Part shown: one piece after another, positions 25,270 through 34,847 of the stretch | Layout: every line of letters starts with the position of its first letter | Numbering within the stretch: position 1 is the first letter of the stretch | Assembly: GCF_003971235.1 (NCBI RefSeq) | Contig: NZ_CP034661.1 | Location: 4,588,001-4,652,000, forward strand | Direction of reading: 5' to 3' | From: Chryseobacterium aureum | Lineage (GTDB): Bacteria > Bacteroidota > Bacteroidia > Flavobacteriales > Weeksellaceae | Length of the DNA: 64,000 bases | Position numbers and translations under genes: made by a program | Notes under the pieces: model-generated | Told to the model about the DNA's origin: nothing | The model's database searches: none | What the model saw: only the letters and a program-made list of their open reading frames with translations

Positions 25270-27517
25270 TAGGATCTGTTTCGTTTTTGTATTTCTCGAT
25301 CACTTTTCGTTGTTCCTTGGCTACATCATAGATCAGTTCCAGAATATCATGAATGTTTTTAAGCTCCGTTAAGTGGGATACTTTATCGGGATCTCTCCTG
25401 TCAACGATATCGTTTTCCTCAATTTCGGTTTTTCTTTTCAGAAGCATATCTTCAATGGAAGAATCTTCCGGCTCAAGGCGGCTTTCCATTTTCAAGGTTT
25501 CGTTGATGTCATTTCCGTTGAGAAGGGTAGAGGTTTGCTGCATTTCTGCCTCAATTTTTCTGCTCCAGCTTTCAGCATCTATTTCAGGGTATTGTTCATT
25601 ACTTTTAGAATATTGAGATAAAGATGCGGTATAGGCTGTGATCAGGTGGGAGGTGGCTACAAACTGATGAACTACTTCCAGCTTTTTCTGCTGATTTTTA
25701 GGGTCCGAAATCATTCTCTGGAAATTATCGGAAAGGTTGGCTAAAGAAATGATTGCATTTTTCCGCTTTACTTTATAATCTTCAATATCAAAATTTCCCT
25801 GCAGAAATTTGGAAATTACACTTTGGAAATAGATAAGATTATCTGCCGCAGACTTTTTCATCAGGTCCAGGTTTTGGGTATGCTCCCAAACCGGTAGTAC
25901 AATATAGGATACCGCAAAAGCAATGATTCCGGCAATGGCAGTATCAAAAATTCTGTCTTTGAAGATAATATTGATCTTCCCTGGATTCAAGAAATTAAAA
26001 CTCAGGAAAACATAGATGGTCATAAATAATACCGCCCAAAAGTACCGTCCCTTAAGGAAGCTGAAACACATGATCATACTGATCAGGAGAATAGCGAACA
26101 AAACTCCGTTAATGTGTATAAAGTGCAGAATAGCATACGCAATGCTGGCTCCTGCAATTGTTCCGTAGAGACGGAGAAGGTTTCTTTGTTTTGTGATGGA
26201 GTAAGCCGGCTTTAAAATGGCCGTAATGGTAATTAATATCCAATAGGTATGACCTAATCCCCACAAATCGAACATGGAGAAAATATATCCCAGCATCAGG
26301 GCTGTCGTAATTCTAATAGCATGGCGGAAGTGTGAAGATGACAGTGAAATGTTATTCCTTAAAACCTTAGCATTTAATTTAGGTTCATTCGGCATAAATT
26401 TTCTGAGATCTAATCCGGTGGATAAACTCTTGGCCAGTTTTATATTCTGGGAAAATACTTTATAAATCTCGTTGATTTCTTTGGTAATCTCATAGATACG
26501 CATCAGGATCTGACGCAGAATCATGAAATTCTCAAGATTATCAGGAGAAAGCTGTTTATTTCTAAGCTCGAAATAATTATAATTTAAATTCTTTAATTCC
26601 ACGTCCAGATTGGCCATTGGCTTTGCTCGGGTACCGCTTTGAAGGGCAATTCCGATATTGGTGATCTCTTCCGCCAAAAGGTTGAGATAATCATGAATAT
26701 TAACCAGGATCATGCTGTCCTCAAAGCTTTGCTGCAACTTCTGATAGTCACTTTCAGAGGTCATCAGCTTTTCGTGAAGATCCATGGAATTCAGAAACAT
26801 CAGCATCAGTAAACGGCTGGTTGTGGTAGATTCATTAACGATGGTTCTCGTCTTGAAAACTGTTTCCCGGGTATCTTCCTGGAGGTTTTTTATTTCAATC
26901 TGCTTTGCAATAACCTGAGTGGTAAGTTTATTAAAATCCGGATTCTTCTGGTAATAATTGGCTTTGATCTTTAAAAACTCAGCGAGCTGAAGATAATTTT
27001 CCCCAATCATCTGACTCGCCAGCTTATACGGACGGATAGTGGTTACGATGAGGAATATCAGTAAAAACCACGTACAGCCGGAAGCAAAGATCAGCAGACT
27101 TTTAAAGATATTGCTTCCCGTAAGATGACCATCAATAAAGATCGCAAGCACAACAAGCGATAATGAGCCTACTGCGGCTAGTCTCTGGCCATACACCCCA
27201 ATGAGGGAGAAAAACATTCCAAAGAAAATGATCTCCGTGAGAACCAATACTTTAATGTTCATCACCAGGCTTGCAATGAGCGCTACCAATACAAAGCAGC
27301 AGATGGCAAAAGTAAGGGCATTTCTTCTACGGATAAAAGGGCCAGGCTGATCTGTAAGGGCTACAAAGCTGGTCCCCAATGGAAAAAGGAAATATTCTTT
27401 CAAAATTCCAAAGTGGGCGAGAACTAAACAAGGCAGAACAGTAGCTAATGTAATTCTGATCGCAGAATATACATACTGACTGGTTACAAATTTTTTTAGC
27501 TCCGCCGAATAGTTCAT
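25250..27517 (-). CDS. FUSC family membrane protein (YccS/AaeB-like)
   Basis: 755 residues from the ATG at 27517 (MNYSAELKKFVTSQYVYSAI). A frame 27 codons longer would add an unlikely N-terminus. It has two blocks of about five to six helices (residues about 20-180 and 390-540), each followed by a long helical soluble region. The second block includes RITTALMLGYIFSMFDLWG and a TYWILITITAILKP segment typical of fusaric-acid resistance (FUSC, PF13515) proteins. It probably exports aromatic acids or other amphiphilic compounds. The end is charged, with a Pro-rich tail. Its last 20 bp overlap the phosphopantetheinyl transferase gene tail to tail. Confidence 0.88.
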   Translation of the reverse strand: MNYSAELKKFVTSQYVYSAIRITLATVLPCLVLAHFGILKEYFLFPLGTSFVALTDQPGPFIRRRNALTFAICCFVLVALIASLVMNIKVLVLTEIIFFGMFFSLIGVYGQRLAAVGSLSLVVLAIFIDGHLTGSNIFKSLLIFASGCTWFLLIFLIVTTIRPYKLASQMIGENYLQLAEFLKIKANYYQKNPDFNKLTTQVIAKQIEIKNLQEDTRETVFKTRTIVNESTTTSRLLMLMFLNSMDLHEKLMTSESDYQKLQQSFEDSMILVNIHDYLNLLAEEITNIGIALQSGTRAKPMANLDVELKNLNYNYFELRNKQLSPDNLENFMILRQILMRIYEITKEINEIYKVFSQNIKLAKSLSTGLDLRKFMPNEPKLNAKVLRNNISLSSSHFRHAIRITTALMLGYIFSMFDLWGLGHTYWILITITAILKPAYSITKQRNLLRLYGTIAGASIAYAILHFIHINGVLFAILLISMIMCFSFLKGRYFWAVLFMTIYVFLSFNFLNPGKINIIFKDRIFDTAIAGIIAFAVSYIVLPVWEHTQNLDLMKKSAADNLIYFQSVISKFLQGNFDIEDYKVKRKNAIISLANLSDNFQRMISDPKNQQKKLEVVHQFVATSHLITAYTASLSQYSKSNEQYPEIDAESWSRKIEAEMQQTSTLLNGNDINETLKMESRLEPEDSSIEDMLLKRKTEIEENDIVDRRDPDKVSHLTELKNIHDILELIYDVAKEQRKVIEKYKNETDPTTPPQS

Positions 27518-27621
27518 ACTACAAAAATAGCTATTGAATTTAAGAAAATCGCCATAAAAAAGAGACTTTTGTAAACTTAATATTATATTTTTAGCCACCT
27601 GAATATATTATCAGGCCAATT

Positions 27622-27750
27622 AAATTGACAAGCGCAGCGTATTGACGATTTATAAGTCAATAGTGAATTTTTGCTTCGCAAAGTGAATGGTGAATTTTAC
27701 GAGGTTTCAAAAATTGACAAGCGCAGCTTATTGACAATTGACCATTCACA
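27622..27750. repeat. Family B intergenic repeat, copy 1
   Basis: Contains two ATTGACAAGCGCAGC words about 90 bp apart plus GTCAATAGTGAATTTTTGCT and AGTGAATGGTGAATTTTA. It matches the reverse complement of 47150-47252 along most of its length. It lies between porV and the FUSC gene. Confidence 0.75.
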
Positions 27751-27781
27751 AAAAAAGCCTCATACAATAATGAGGCTTTTT
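27751..27781 (-). terminator. Terminator of porV
   Basis: AAAAAGCCTCA and TGAGGCTTTTT around an 8-9 base loop, 20 bp after the porV stop codon. Confidence 0.85.
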
Positions 27782-27800
27782 TATATAGCTGTTGCTTTTA

Positions 27801-28964
27801 TTAACGATCGTTATTGGATGTTTCTTCTCCAATGTTCCAGGTAAGGCCGAAACGAAGTGTGTTATCCAATGCACTGTTGATCTTAGACATATTGATCAGG
27901 TAAGAAAGATCCAGTCCGAAAGAACGGTATTTTAATCCTACACCGGCTGTAGCAAACTGTCTTGCACCCTGCTCTTCACTTTCATGGAAGTAACCTCCTC
28001 TTACAGAAAAAGCATTGTCATATGAATATTCTAAAGCACCACTGTACATGATACTGTTTTTGTTTTTGAAAGATTTTCCGATACCAGCCATTGGCCCTAC
28101 ATTCGGGATTTGGTAGATAGGCTGTCTGGTATTGGGATCTATCCCGGCATATTCAGATCCCGGAACCAAAAGTTTTGAACCTTCTACAGAAATTCCTACT
28201 CTGTTCATATCATCCAGGTACATATCATATCCAACCCCTAATCTTGCCATGGTCGGAAGATAAGATCTTGATTCTTCATTGCCTGTATAATCCAGTTTCG
28301 GACCTAAGTTCTGAATTGCCAGACCTGCATTTATTTTACCGTCATATCCACCAATACTGGAGAATCTTGGAGAGGTATAATATCCTGAAACGTCTACCGC
28401 AAAACTGTTGGCCGCTTTAAGTGTAGTATCTGTATTGAATCCTCCGGCTAAGTCTGAACGGATGAATCTACCGGTAACAGCACCAGAGAAGGAATCAGAA
28501 AGCTTTAAGGCGTATGCAACGTCAATGGAAAATTCGTTTGGTTTTGATGTACCCATTGATGCAATTTCTGTCCCTACCAGCTGAGTCAGGTCTACCTGCC
28601 CCATGTTGAAATAATAGATACTTGCAGAGATTGTAGATCTTTCTTCCTGCCCCAAAAACTTATGAAACGAAGCATATAATAAGAATACATCATTGGTAAG
28701 TTTTCCCATGTAAGGCGTATAGTTAAGACCTACGGAAGAACTTGTCCTGCTGAAAGGATATTTAGCCGCATTCCAGAATTGTGAAAATGCATCGGGAGAG
28801 GTTACCACCCCTTGATCTCCCATACCTCCCGACCTTGCGTCAGGTGCAATTCTTAGGAAAGGAGCTCCGGTAAGAACTGGGTTTACTTTACCTAAATCTT
28901 GCGAATAGCCTAAAAAACCAGCACTCAAACCAAATCCTAAAAGCAGTTTAGTAGTTAAATTCAT
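27801..28964 (-). CDS. porV: Type IX secretion system outer membrane protein PorV
   Basis: 387 residues with a signal peptide (MNLTTKLLLGFGLSAGFLGY), then PVLTGAPFLRIAPDARSGGM, the highly conserved start of PorV (LptO). It is a FadL-like beta-barrel that binds the C-terminal sorting domain of cargo and passes it to the PorU attachment complex. The remainder is alternating strands ending LDNTLRFGLTWNIG. It lies 59 bp after porU in the same direction, the usual order in Flavobacteriia. Confidence 0.95.
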   Translation of the reverse strand: MNLTTKLLLGFGLSAGFLGYSQDLGKVNPVLTGAPFLRIAPDARSGGMGDQGVVTSPDAFSQFWNAAKYPFSRTSSSVGLNYTPYMGKLTNDVFLLYASFHKFLGQEERSTISASIYYFNMGQVDLTQLVGTEIASMGTSKPNEFSIDVAYALKLSDSFSGAVTGRFIRSDLAGGFNTDTTLKAANSFAVDVSGYYTSPRFSSIGGYDGKINAGLAIQNLGPKLDYTGNEESRSYLPTMARLGVGYDMYLDDMNRVGISVEGSKLLVPGSEYAGIDPNTRQPIYQIPNVGPMAGIGKSFKNKNSIMYSGALEYSYDNAFSVRGGYFHESEEQGARQFATAGVGLKYRSFGLDLSYLINMSKINSALDNTLRFGLTWNIGEETSNNDR

Positions 28965-29023
28965 ATGTTGTCTTTTATATATTATCAGTTTTTTATTAAT
29001 ATTATTGTCTATGTATTATATAA

Positions 29024-32000
29024 TTATTTCAAAAGTACCATTTTTTCTACAGCTGTAGCACTTCCTTTGCATTTTTCTTGATTTTGACTTTTTGCAAATA
29101 TCTTAAAAATATACGTACCTTTTGCTACTGTAGCTCCAAAATCATCTCTTCCATCCCATTCTATGGCCTGACGAGGGGTTCTAAAGCCCTGTAGGAACGG
29201 TTCTGCTACCACCGGCTGAGATAAAGTTCTTACCAATCTTCCGGTTATTGTATAAATTTGTACGTTCACATCCAGAATATCATCACAATTGTGCTCAAAC
29301 TGAATATAGGTTTTGTTGGTGAATGGATTTGGCCAGTTCAGCGGACGGTTGATGGTCAGATGCTGGTCAGATTCATCTTTAACTTCAAAGTTTAACGTAG
29401 CAGATGTAGAATTATTGTTTATGTCCCAAACTTTAAATGATAATTGGTGCTGACCGACAGCCAGATTTCTGAAAGGATAAGTTACATTCCCTTTTTGATA
29501 ATCGGCAAGACTGGGGTTTAAACACCCGTTTCCTTCTCCCGGAGCATAGAAATCATTCAGAACAACAGTATTGATAATCTGCCCGTCCAGATATACTGTA
29601 ATATCATGACCGACTCCTGATCCCGTAGAGTTGATTCCTGTGTCATCTGTAAGACAGGCAAGAAGCATAGGATTCTGATTGGTAATTCCACCATCTGCAA
29701 AGTTGGTGTTATTCATATACAGTTTTACTTTCGGAGGCTGATTGTCATTAATTCCGTTCGGATTGATATCGCCTACCTGTACCGCCTGATTATTGAAGAC
29801 ATCCGTTGATTTGTTGTCTGCATAGGTTAAAATTCTTCCCTGGCCCACAGCATAGTTGATGTCTTTAGGAACATAGAATTCAGCAGTGAATACTCCGTTT
29901 ACAGCAGTGCCGGCAGCTTTCACGATAGCGCTTCCTTCTTCGGTATAATCTAATACTGGAGACAGGGCACCATTGTTATTTAATGTTTTTTTATTTAATC
30001 TTTTGTCAAAAATATTGATGCTTACTTTTCCGTTGAAGGTATTGTTCAGTGTTCCGTTCGGGTTATTGATATGTCCTTTTACTTTAACAAAATCCAACCC
30101 TCTTATCAGTCCCGGAACGGGAGTTTCAATATTATCAATGATCAGAAGTCTTTGAGGTCTGCTCAGCTTCATGGCAGGGTCTCCCAGGAAGTTTACCTTT
30201 AAGTGGTTGTTGTTGGGCCCCTTCTGTTTTTTCGCGATTAAATGAGCATTTCCCAGAGAATTAAAATCATCATTGGTTAATTTAAATATATTTTGAGTGA
30301 ACGTGTTGCTAAAGTCACGTCCGTAATCAACTCCAATGGCACGGCTGGAAGTAATCATAGTAGAGGCTCCTCCTTGTTTCATTTTTAGAAACTGTTCTCC
30401 CACGGAGTTGGTTGATGGCTCGTCCCAAAGTGTAAATTCACAGGTAATGGTGGATACAAACGGGAATCTGCTGTACACGTTAGAGAAGTTATTGGCATTC
30501 TGAACCTCAGTACTCGTTAATACTCTTTCCTGTGCCCATCCGTTGATTCCTCCGTGTCCGAAATAAAACAGGTATAAGCTGTTCCCGATTGCATTGGAAA
30601 TAGCCTGATTGACCTGTGGATATCTTCTTCCTCCGGATGTACTCTGAGCAGGGAAGGCGTCCATGTATAATTTCTTAACATTATATTCTTTGAGATCAGT
30701 CTGGCCGGGTTGCTCAAATATATTCGCCAGAGAAGTGTTCATAACATTGTGGAAAGGGCTTCCTCCTTCATTATTATCATCCACTACAAAATCAAGACGC
30801 ATACGCCAGTCTCCAAACGGGCTCGACTGTCCCTGAAGAGCGTTATAATAAGCCAGCGTCTTATTGATCATGTCTCCGGCTTCACTCACATTGGCAGCAG
30901 GGATTCTTCCCACCGGAAGATCCGGAAGGTTATTTTCAATTAATAAGGTGGTTTGCGGCTTCGTCATGACAATATAATCATCCGTTACAAATGAGGATAC
31001 ATAATCTGAAGACTGCTCACTCTGGTAGCTGGGAACAACATTTGTATTGTTAGGAACCCTGTTTTTATAATCATAGGAAGCGTCTCCCAGAATAAATACA
31101 TACTGAAGTCTTCCAAGAGGAGTGTTGAGCTTGCTTACAAAATCCCGTATAGCCGTAAGATCTTTACTTCCGCTGCCATACTCCTCATAGATCTTATTGA
31201 TATCTACAATTTCTACCTTATAATTATGATTCGTCTGATGATAGTTGGCAATTCTTTGTGCCTGGCCCATCATTTCAGGGACCGTAAGGATCAGATAATC
31301 TACAGCCTGAATAGCAGAAAGATTCTGATTGGAAATTCTTCCTACATACTGCGGACTGAAAGCAGCATCCGCACGGAACGCTACAAATTCATTATTAAAA
31401 TTAGGATCAGAAGCCGTATAAGCAAAGTTGAATGAGCCTGCTCCGGCTTTATTCACTCTTTTGTTTACATTGGTAATGTCTGTTACATCCCATACCTGTT
31501 CTATATTTCCTGCATTGCTAATACTGAAGCCATAGTTGGTATTGCTTCCGCTCACGATAGAATAATCCCTGAAGTTCATCTGTGACCCATTGAAAGCAAG
31601 ATTCTCCTTATACTGAACTTCTACATAATCGAAATAGAAAGTTCCGTTGGGATTCGTAGAAATATCCGGGTTCAAAACTATGGTAAGCTGATTCCCGGTA
31701 AGATTGGTAAGACTTCCGGTAAAAGTTACAGGGTAATAGATATACTGGTAGCTTGAGGTGTCTGTAGGAATGGTCTGCAGCGGATGCGGAGTTAGATTAT
31801 TGATCTTAAAACCAATTGTATTCTGCTGGGCATTATATCCCACCACCTGTGTTCTGTATCGTATAACATCATTAGCCTGTATGGGTGAATTGGTGGTAAA
31901 CGTTATTGTTTTTTCATTAATGAAAGGGGCTTCCTCTACCCATGTTCTCCCTACTTTTAACAGGTTTTTCTGATCTTTGTTGATGACCTGGTAGTTGTCG

Positions 32001-32926
32001 TATCTGGTAATCAGCTGGGCAGGAAGGGTTCCGTCAACCGTGGGAATTCTTTTTCCCGTGCCTTTGTCAAAGTTAATATAGTAGTAAGAAAAATCCTCGT
32101 ATATATTTTTGACATTATTGCTTCTTTCGTTGAATCGGGTATCTTTTCTCTTGAAACCATTTCCGTTGGAAGTATCATACAGGTTGTATCCATCAGGACC
32201 CTGTGCGTAGAAAAGAGCATAGTCATTGTCATTCCATACGCCATCCTCTTCACCTACCACCTGAATAGCGTTTTCCTGTAAAGCACCATATCTTGCATCC
32301 TGATTGAACTCAGGCAGCATTAGCCCTCCGTTTCCGTAAATCCTGAAATTTTTAGGGTTTACAGAAGCAGGATTAATTCCGTTATCTTTTAAAAACTGCG
32401 AGGTAATTTTGAATACGCCGGACTTGTCTACTTTTATTTTGTAGAAATTTCCGCTGGACAGCGGGTTGGCGGTAGTTCCTATCTTATTAACAGTTCCTGT
32501 AGTATTGACAAATGAGGATGCTTCTGTAACATTAAACGAAGATAATCTCTGAACACGGCCCTTTACATTTTTAAATAAGGCAATACTGATACTGGCGTAG
32601 CTGTCTCCCTCCAAATTATAATAGGAAACATCTGCCACGTCATGATCCGGAAGTCTGCCTTTATCCAGTTCAAATAAATCCTGATTGGAAACGTTTTCCC
32701 AGACAAGGTCTGAAATTTTCAGCTGCTTTTCTCCGATTTTTTGCTTGGTTACTATAAAAACATTATTTTGGCTGAAAGAAAAACCCTCATTTTTAAAATT
32801 GGGAAGATTCAATTTTGTGTCACCAAAATCCTGTATTTTAGAGCCATTCCATTCTATGGTGTTTCTCTGAGCGTAAAGTGTTGATGCAAAAGCGATTAAA
32901 GATAAAAGCGTAATTTTTCGTCTCAT
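29024..32926 (-). CDS. porU: Type IX secretion system sortase PorU
   Basis: 1300 residues. It is a surface cysteine protease of the gingipain (C25) family that cuts sorting domains off type IX cargo and attaches them. The signal peptide is MRRKITLLSLIAFASTLYAQ. The C25 domain spans roughly residues 540-920. The catalytic His is H791 (YFGHGGING) and the Cys is C829 (STITCEFTLWDEP). The protein ends with its own type A sorting-like domain (WPNPFTNKTYIQFEH to EKMVLLK). Length is usual for PorU. It diverges from gldJ and precedes porV. Confidence 0.95.
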   Translation of the reverse strand: MRRKITLLSLIAFASTLYAQRNTIEWNGSKIQDFGDTKLNLPNFKNEGFSFSQNNVFIVTKQKIGEKQLKISDLVWENVSNQDLFELDKGRLPDHDVADVSYYNLEGDSYASISIALFKNVKGRVQRLSSFNVTEASSFVNTTGTVNKIGTTANPLSSGNFYKIKVDKSGVFKITSQFLKDNGINPASVNPKNFRIYGNGGLMLPEFNQDARYGALQENAIQVVGEEDGVWNDNDYALFYAQGPDGYNLYDTSNGNGFKRKDTRFNERSNNVKNIYEDFSYYYINFDKGTGKRIPTVDGTLPAQLITRYDNYQVINKDQKNLLKVGRTWVEEAPFINEKTITFTTNSPIQANDVIRYRTQVVGYNAQQNTIGFKINNLTPHPLQTIPTDTSSYQYIYYPVTFTGSLTNLTGNQLTIVLNPDISTNPNGTFYFDYVEVQYKENLAFNGSQMNFRDYSIVSGSNTNYGFSISNAGNIEQVWDVTDITNVNKRVNKAGAGSFNFAYTASDPNFNNEFVAFRADAAFSPQYVGRISNQNLSAIQAVDYLILTVPEMMGQAQRIANYHQTNHNYKVEIVDINKIYEEYGSGSKDLTAIRDFVSKLNTPLGRLQYVFILGDASYDYKNRVPNNTNVVPSYQSEQSSDYVSSFVTDDYIVMTKPQTTLLIENNLPDLPVGRIPAANVSEAGDMINKTLAYYNALQGQSSPFGDWRMRLDFVVDDNNEGGSPFHNVMNTSLANIFEQPGQTDLKEYNVKKLYMDAFPAQSTSGGRRYPQVNQAISNAIGNSLYLFYFGHGGINGWAQERVLTSTEVQNANNFSNVYSRFPFVSTITCEFTLWDEPSTNSVGEQFLKMKQGGASTMITSSRAIGVDYGRDFSNTFTQNIFKLTNDDFNSLGNAHLIAKKQKGPNNNHLKVNFLGDPAMKLSRPQRLLIIDNIETPVPGLIRGLDFVKVKGHINNPNGTLNNTFNGKVSINIFDKRLNKKTLNNNGALSPVLDYTEEGSAIVKAAGTAVNGVFTAEFYVPKDINYAVGQGRILTYADNKSTDVFNNQAVQVGDINPNGINDNQPPKVKLYMNNTNFADGGITNQNPMLLACLTDDTGINSTGSGVGHDITVYLDGQIINTVVLNDFYAPGEGNGCLNPSLADYQKGNVTYPFRNLAVGQHQLSFKVWDINNNSTSATLNFEVKDESDQHLTINRPLNWPNPFTNKTYIQFEHNCDDILDVNVQIYTITGRLVRTLSQPVVAEPFLQGFRTPRQAIEWDGRDDFGATVAKGTYIFKIFAKSQNQEKCKGSATAVEKMVLLK

Positions 32927-33090
32927 GTTTACTATTGAAATTGCTAAATTACAAAATAAATGAAAATTTTAGAATTAAATTGTGATACAATAAAATTAAT
33001 TTGTTAACGTTTTTCAAAAAAATCAAATGTTTACTTGATTTATTGAATAATTTATTTTTTCTTTGTACTTTGAAAATATTTATATCGACT

Positions 33091-34692
33091 ATGAAAAAAC
33101 TAAAGTTGTTTTCATTAATAGCATTAAGTTCTACACTTGCATTAACCAGTTGTGGCGGATCGGGAACCAGCAAAGGTGGCGGTACCAAAAAATTTGTCAG
33201 TAAAACAGGTTGGAAACCAAACGAAAAACAAGGTTGGTTTTTTGCAGGAAAGCAACAAAAGCAGAAGGGGTGGCCTGGAATGGTATATGTAGAAGGTGGA
33301 ACTTTTACAATGGGATTAGTGAAAGATGATGTTATGCACGATTGGAATAACACGCCTCGCAGAATGCAGGTAAGTTCATTCTTTATCGGTGAAACAGAAA
33401 TTACTAACTACGAATACCGTGAATACCTTACATGGTTGAAGTATGTATTTCCACCAAGTGACCCTAGTTTTAAGGAAATCTATAACGGTGCTTTACCGGA
33501 TACCTTATTATGGGACAACAAATTAGCAAGAAACGATTATCAGGAAACGTATCTGCGTTCTCCGGAATTTGATTACTACCCGGTGGTAGGGGTTTCCTGG
33601 ACTCAGGCAAACAGATACTGCGAATGGCTTTCAGACAGAGCGAATGAAAAAGCTTTGATGCAGGCAGGGATTATTGCTAAAGATTTATATATCAACGAAT
33701 CCAATAACCAGGGTGGCACTGCATTCAACATGGATAAATTCAAATCGAATGATCCGGAAATGCAGGGATATATTAACGAAAAAAGAATGCAGCAAAAAAC
33801 TGGGATGAAAACTACCAACCAGAGATTGCTTGCTGCTAACAGAGCTCCGAATTCTGCAATGGTTCAGAAGTTCAGACTTCCTACTGAAGTAGAATGGGAA
33901 TATGCAGCTCTTGGTATGGCTAAAAACAGAGAATATAACCAATACTTAGGGAAAAAACCTGAAATCGAAAGATTAAGAGGTACCAAAGGAAGAGACAGAG
34001 GAATGTTCCTTGAAAACTTCAAAATGGGTAAAGGTGACTATTCCGGTATTGCAGGATGGAAGAACGACGGATCTGCTCAGACTTCTGACGTAAGACAGTA
34101 TCCATCTAATGATCTAGGTATTTATGGGATGTTCGGTAACGTTGCAGAATGGACTGCCGATGTTTACAGACCAATCATTGATGAAGATTACAACGATTTC
34201 AACTACTATAGAGGAAATATGCCTCAGGCGATCGTAAGAAACGGAGACGGTACTTACAAAATGATCGACGAAGGTTCCATCAAATATGATACTTTAGCAG
34301 ATGGAAGATTAGTGTACAGAGGTCTTCCAGGACAATTTGAAAGACAAACTATTGCTGACTACAGAAACTACAGAGATGGCGACAGACAGTCTTCTTTAGA
34401 ATATTACAGAGCTTCTGATTCTGCTTCAGGATTTGATATGTATAATTCTCCTAAGACAAGCTTTGTAGTAGATGGAAGCGGTAGAGTAAAATTACAGAAA
34501 GATACCAAAGAAAGAACTTCAGGAATTTCTAACGAGGTTAGAGTGGTAAAAGGAGGTTCCTGGCAGGATACGGCTTATTGGCTGGATCCGGGACAAAGAA
34601 GATATAAAAATCAAAACAGAGCTTATGGTTGGGTAGGATTCCGTGTTGCACAGGATGCCAGAACCAGCGATAAGAGTAGAACTAGAAGATAA
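33091..34692 (+). CDS. gldJ: Gliding motility lipoprotein GldJ
   Basis: 533 residues from the ATG at 33091. MKKLKLFSLIALSSTLALTSC gives a lipobox with Cys21; an in-frame ATG at 33001 would put 30 extra residues before the signal and is rejected. The body is a formylglycine-generating-enzyme-like (SUMF1) fold: PGMVYVEGGTFTMG, VSWTQANRYCEWLS, FRLPTEVEWEYAALG, GMFGNVAEWTADVY and VVKGGSWQD. In Flavobacterium johnsoniae GldJ is needed for gliding and for stability of GldK and the type IX core. Its position divergent from porU is the conserved arrangement. The end is basic. Confidence 0.95.
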   Translation: MKKLKLFSLIALSSTLALTSCGGSGTSKGGGTKKFVSKTGWKPNEKQGWFFAGKQQKQKGWPGMVYVEGGTFTMGLVKDDVMHDWNNTPRRMQVSSFFIGETEITNYEYREYLTWLKYVFPPSDPSFKEIYNGALPDTLLWDNKLARNDYQETYLRSPEFDYYPVVGVSWTQANRYCEWLSDRANEKALMQAGIIAKDLYINESNNQGGTAFNMDKFKSNDPEMQGYINEKRMQQKTGMKTTNQRLLAANRAPNSAMVQKFRLPTEVEWEYAALGMAKNREYNQYLGKKPEIERLRGTKGRDRGMFLENFKMGKGDYSGIAGWKNDGSAQTSDVRQYPSNDLGIYGMFGNVAEWTADVYRPIIDEDYNDFNYYRGNMPQAIVRNGDGTYKMIDEGSIKYDTLADGRLVYRGLPGQFERQTIADYRNYRDGDRQSSLEYYRASDSASGFDMYNSPKTSFVVDGSGRVKLQKDTKERTSGISNEVRVVKGGSWQDTAYWLDPGQRRYKNQNRAYGWVGFRVAQDARTSDKSRTRR

Positions 34693-34713
34693 TATTTATC
34701 AAAAAATACTTAT

Positions 34714-34747
34714 AAAAAACCTTCCGGATTTTCGGAAGGTTTTTTTA
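34714..34747 (+). terminator. Terminator of gldJ
   Basis: AAAAAACCTTCCG and CGGAAGGTTTTTTT with a 6-base loop, about 25 bp beyond the stop. Confidence 0.88.
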
Positions 34748-34847
34748 TTTTTGACTCATGAAATCGCTTGGGCTGAAAAGTCTGGATATACTCATATAGA
34801 TTTAGCGATTGCATGTGACCTCTTTAAAAAAATATATATAGTTCCAC

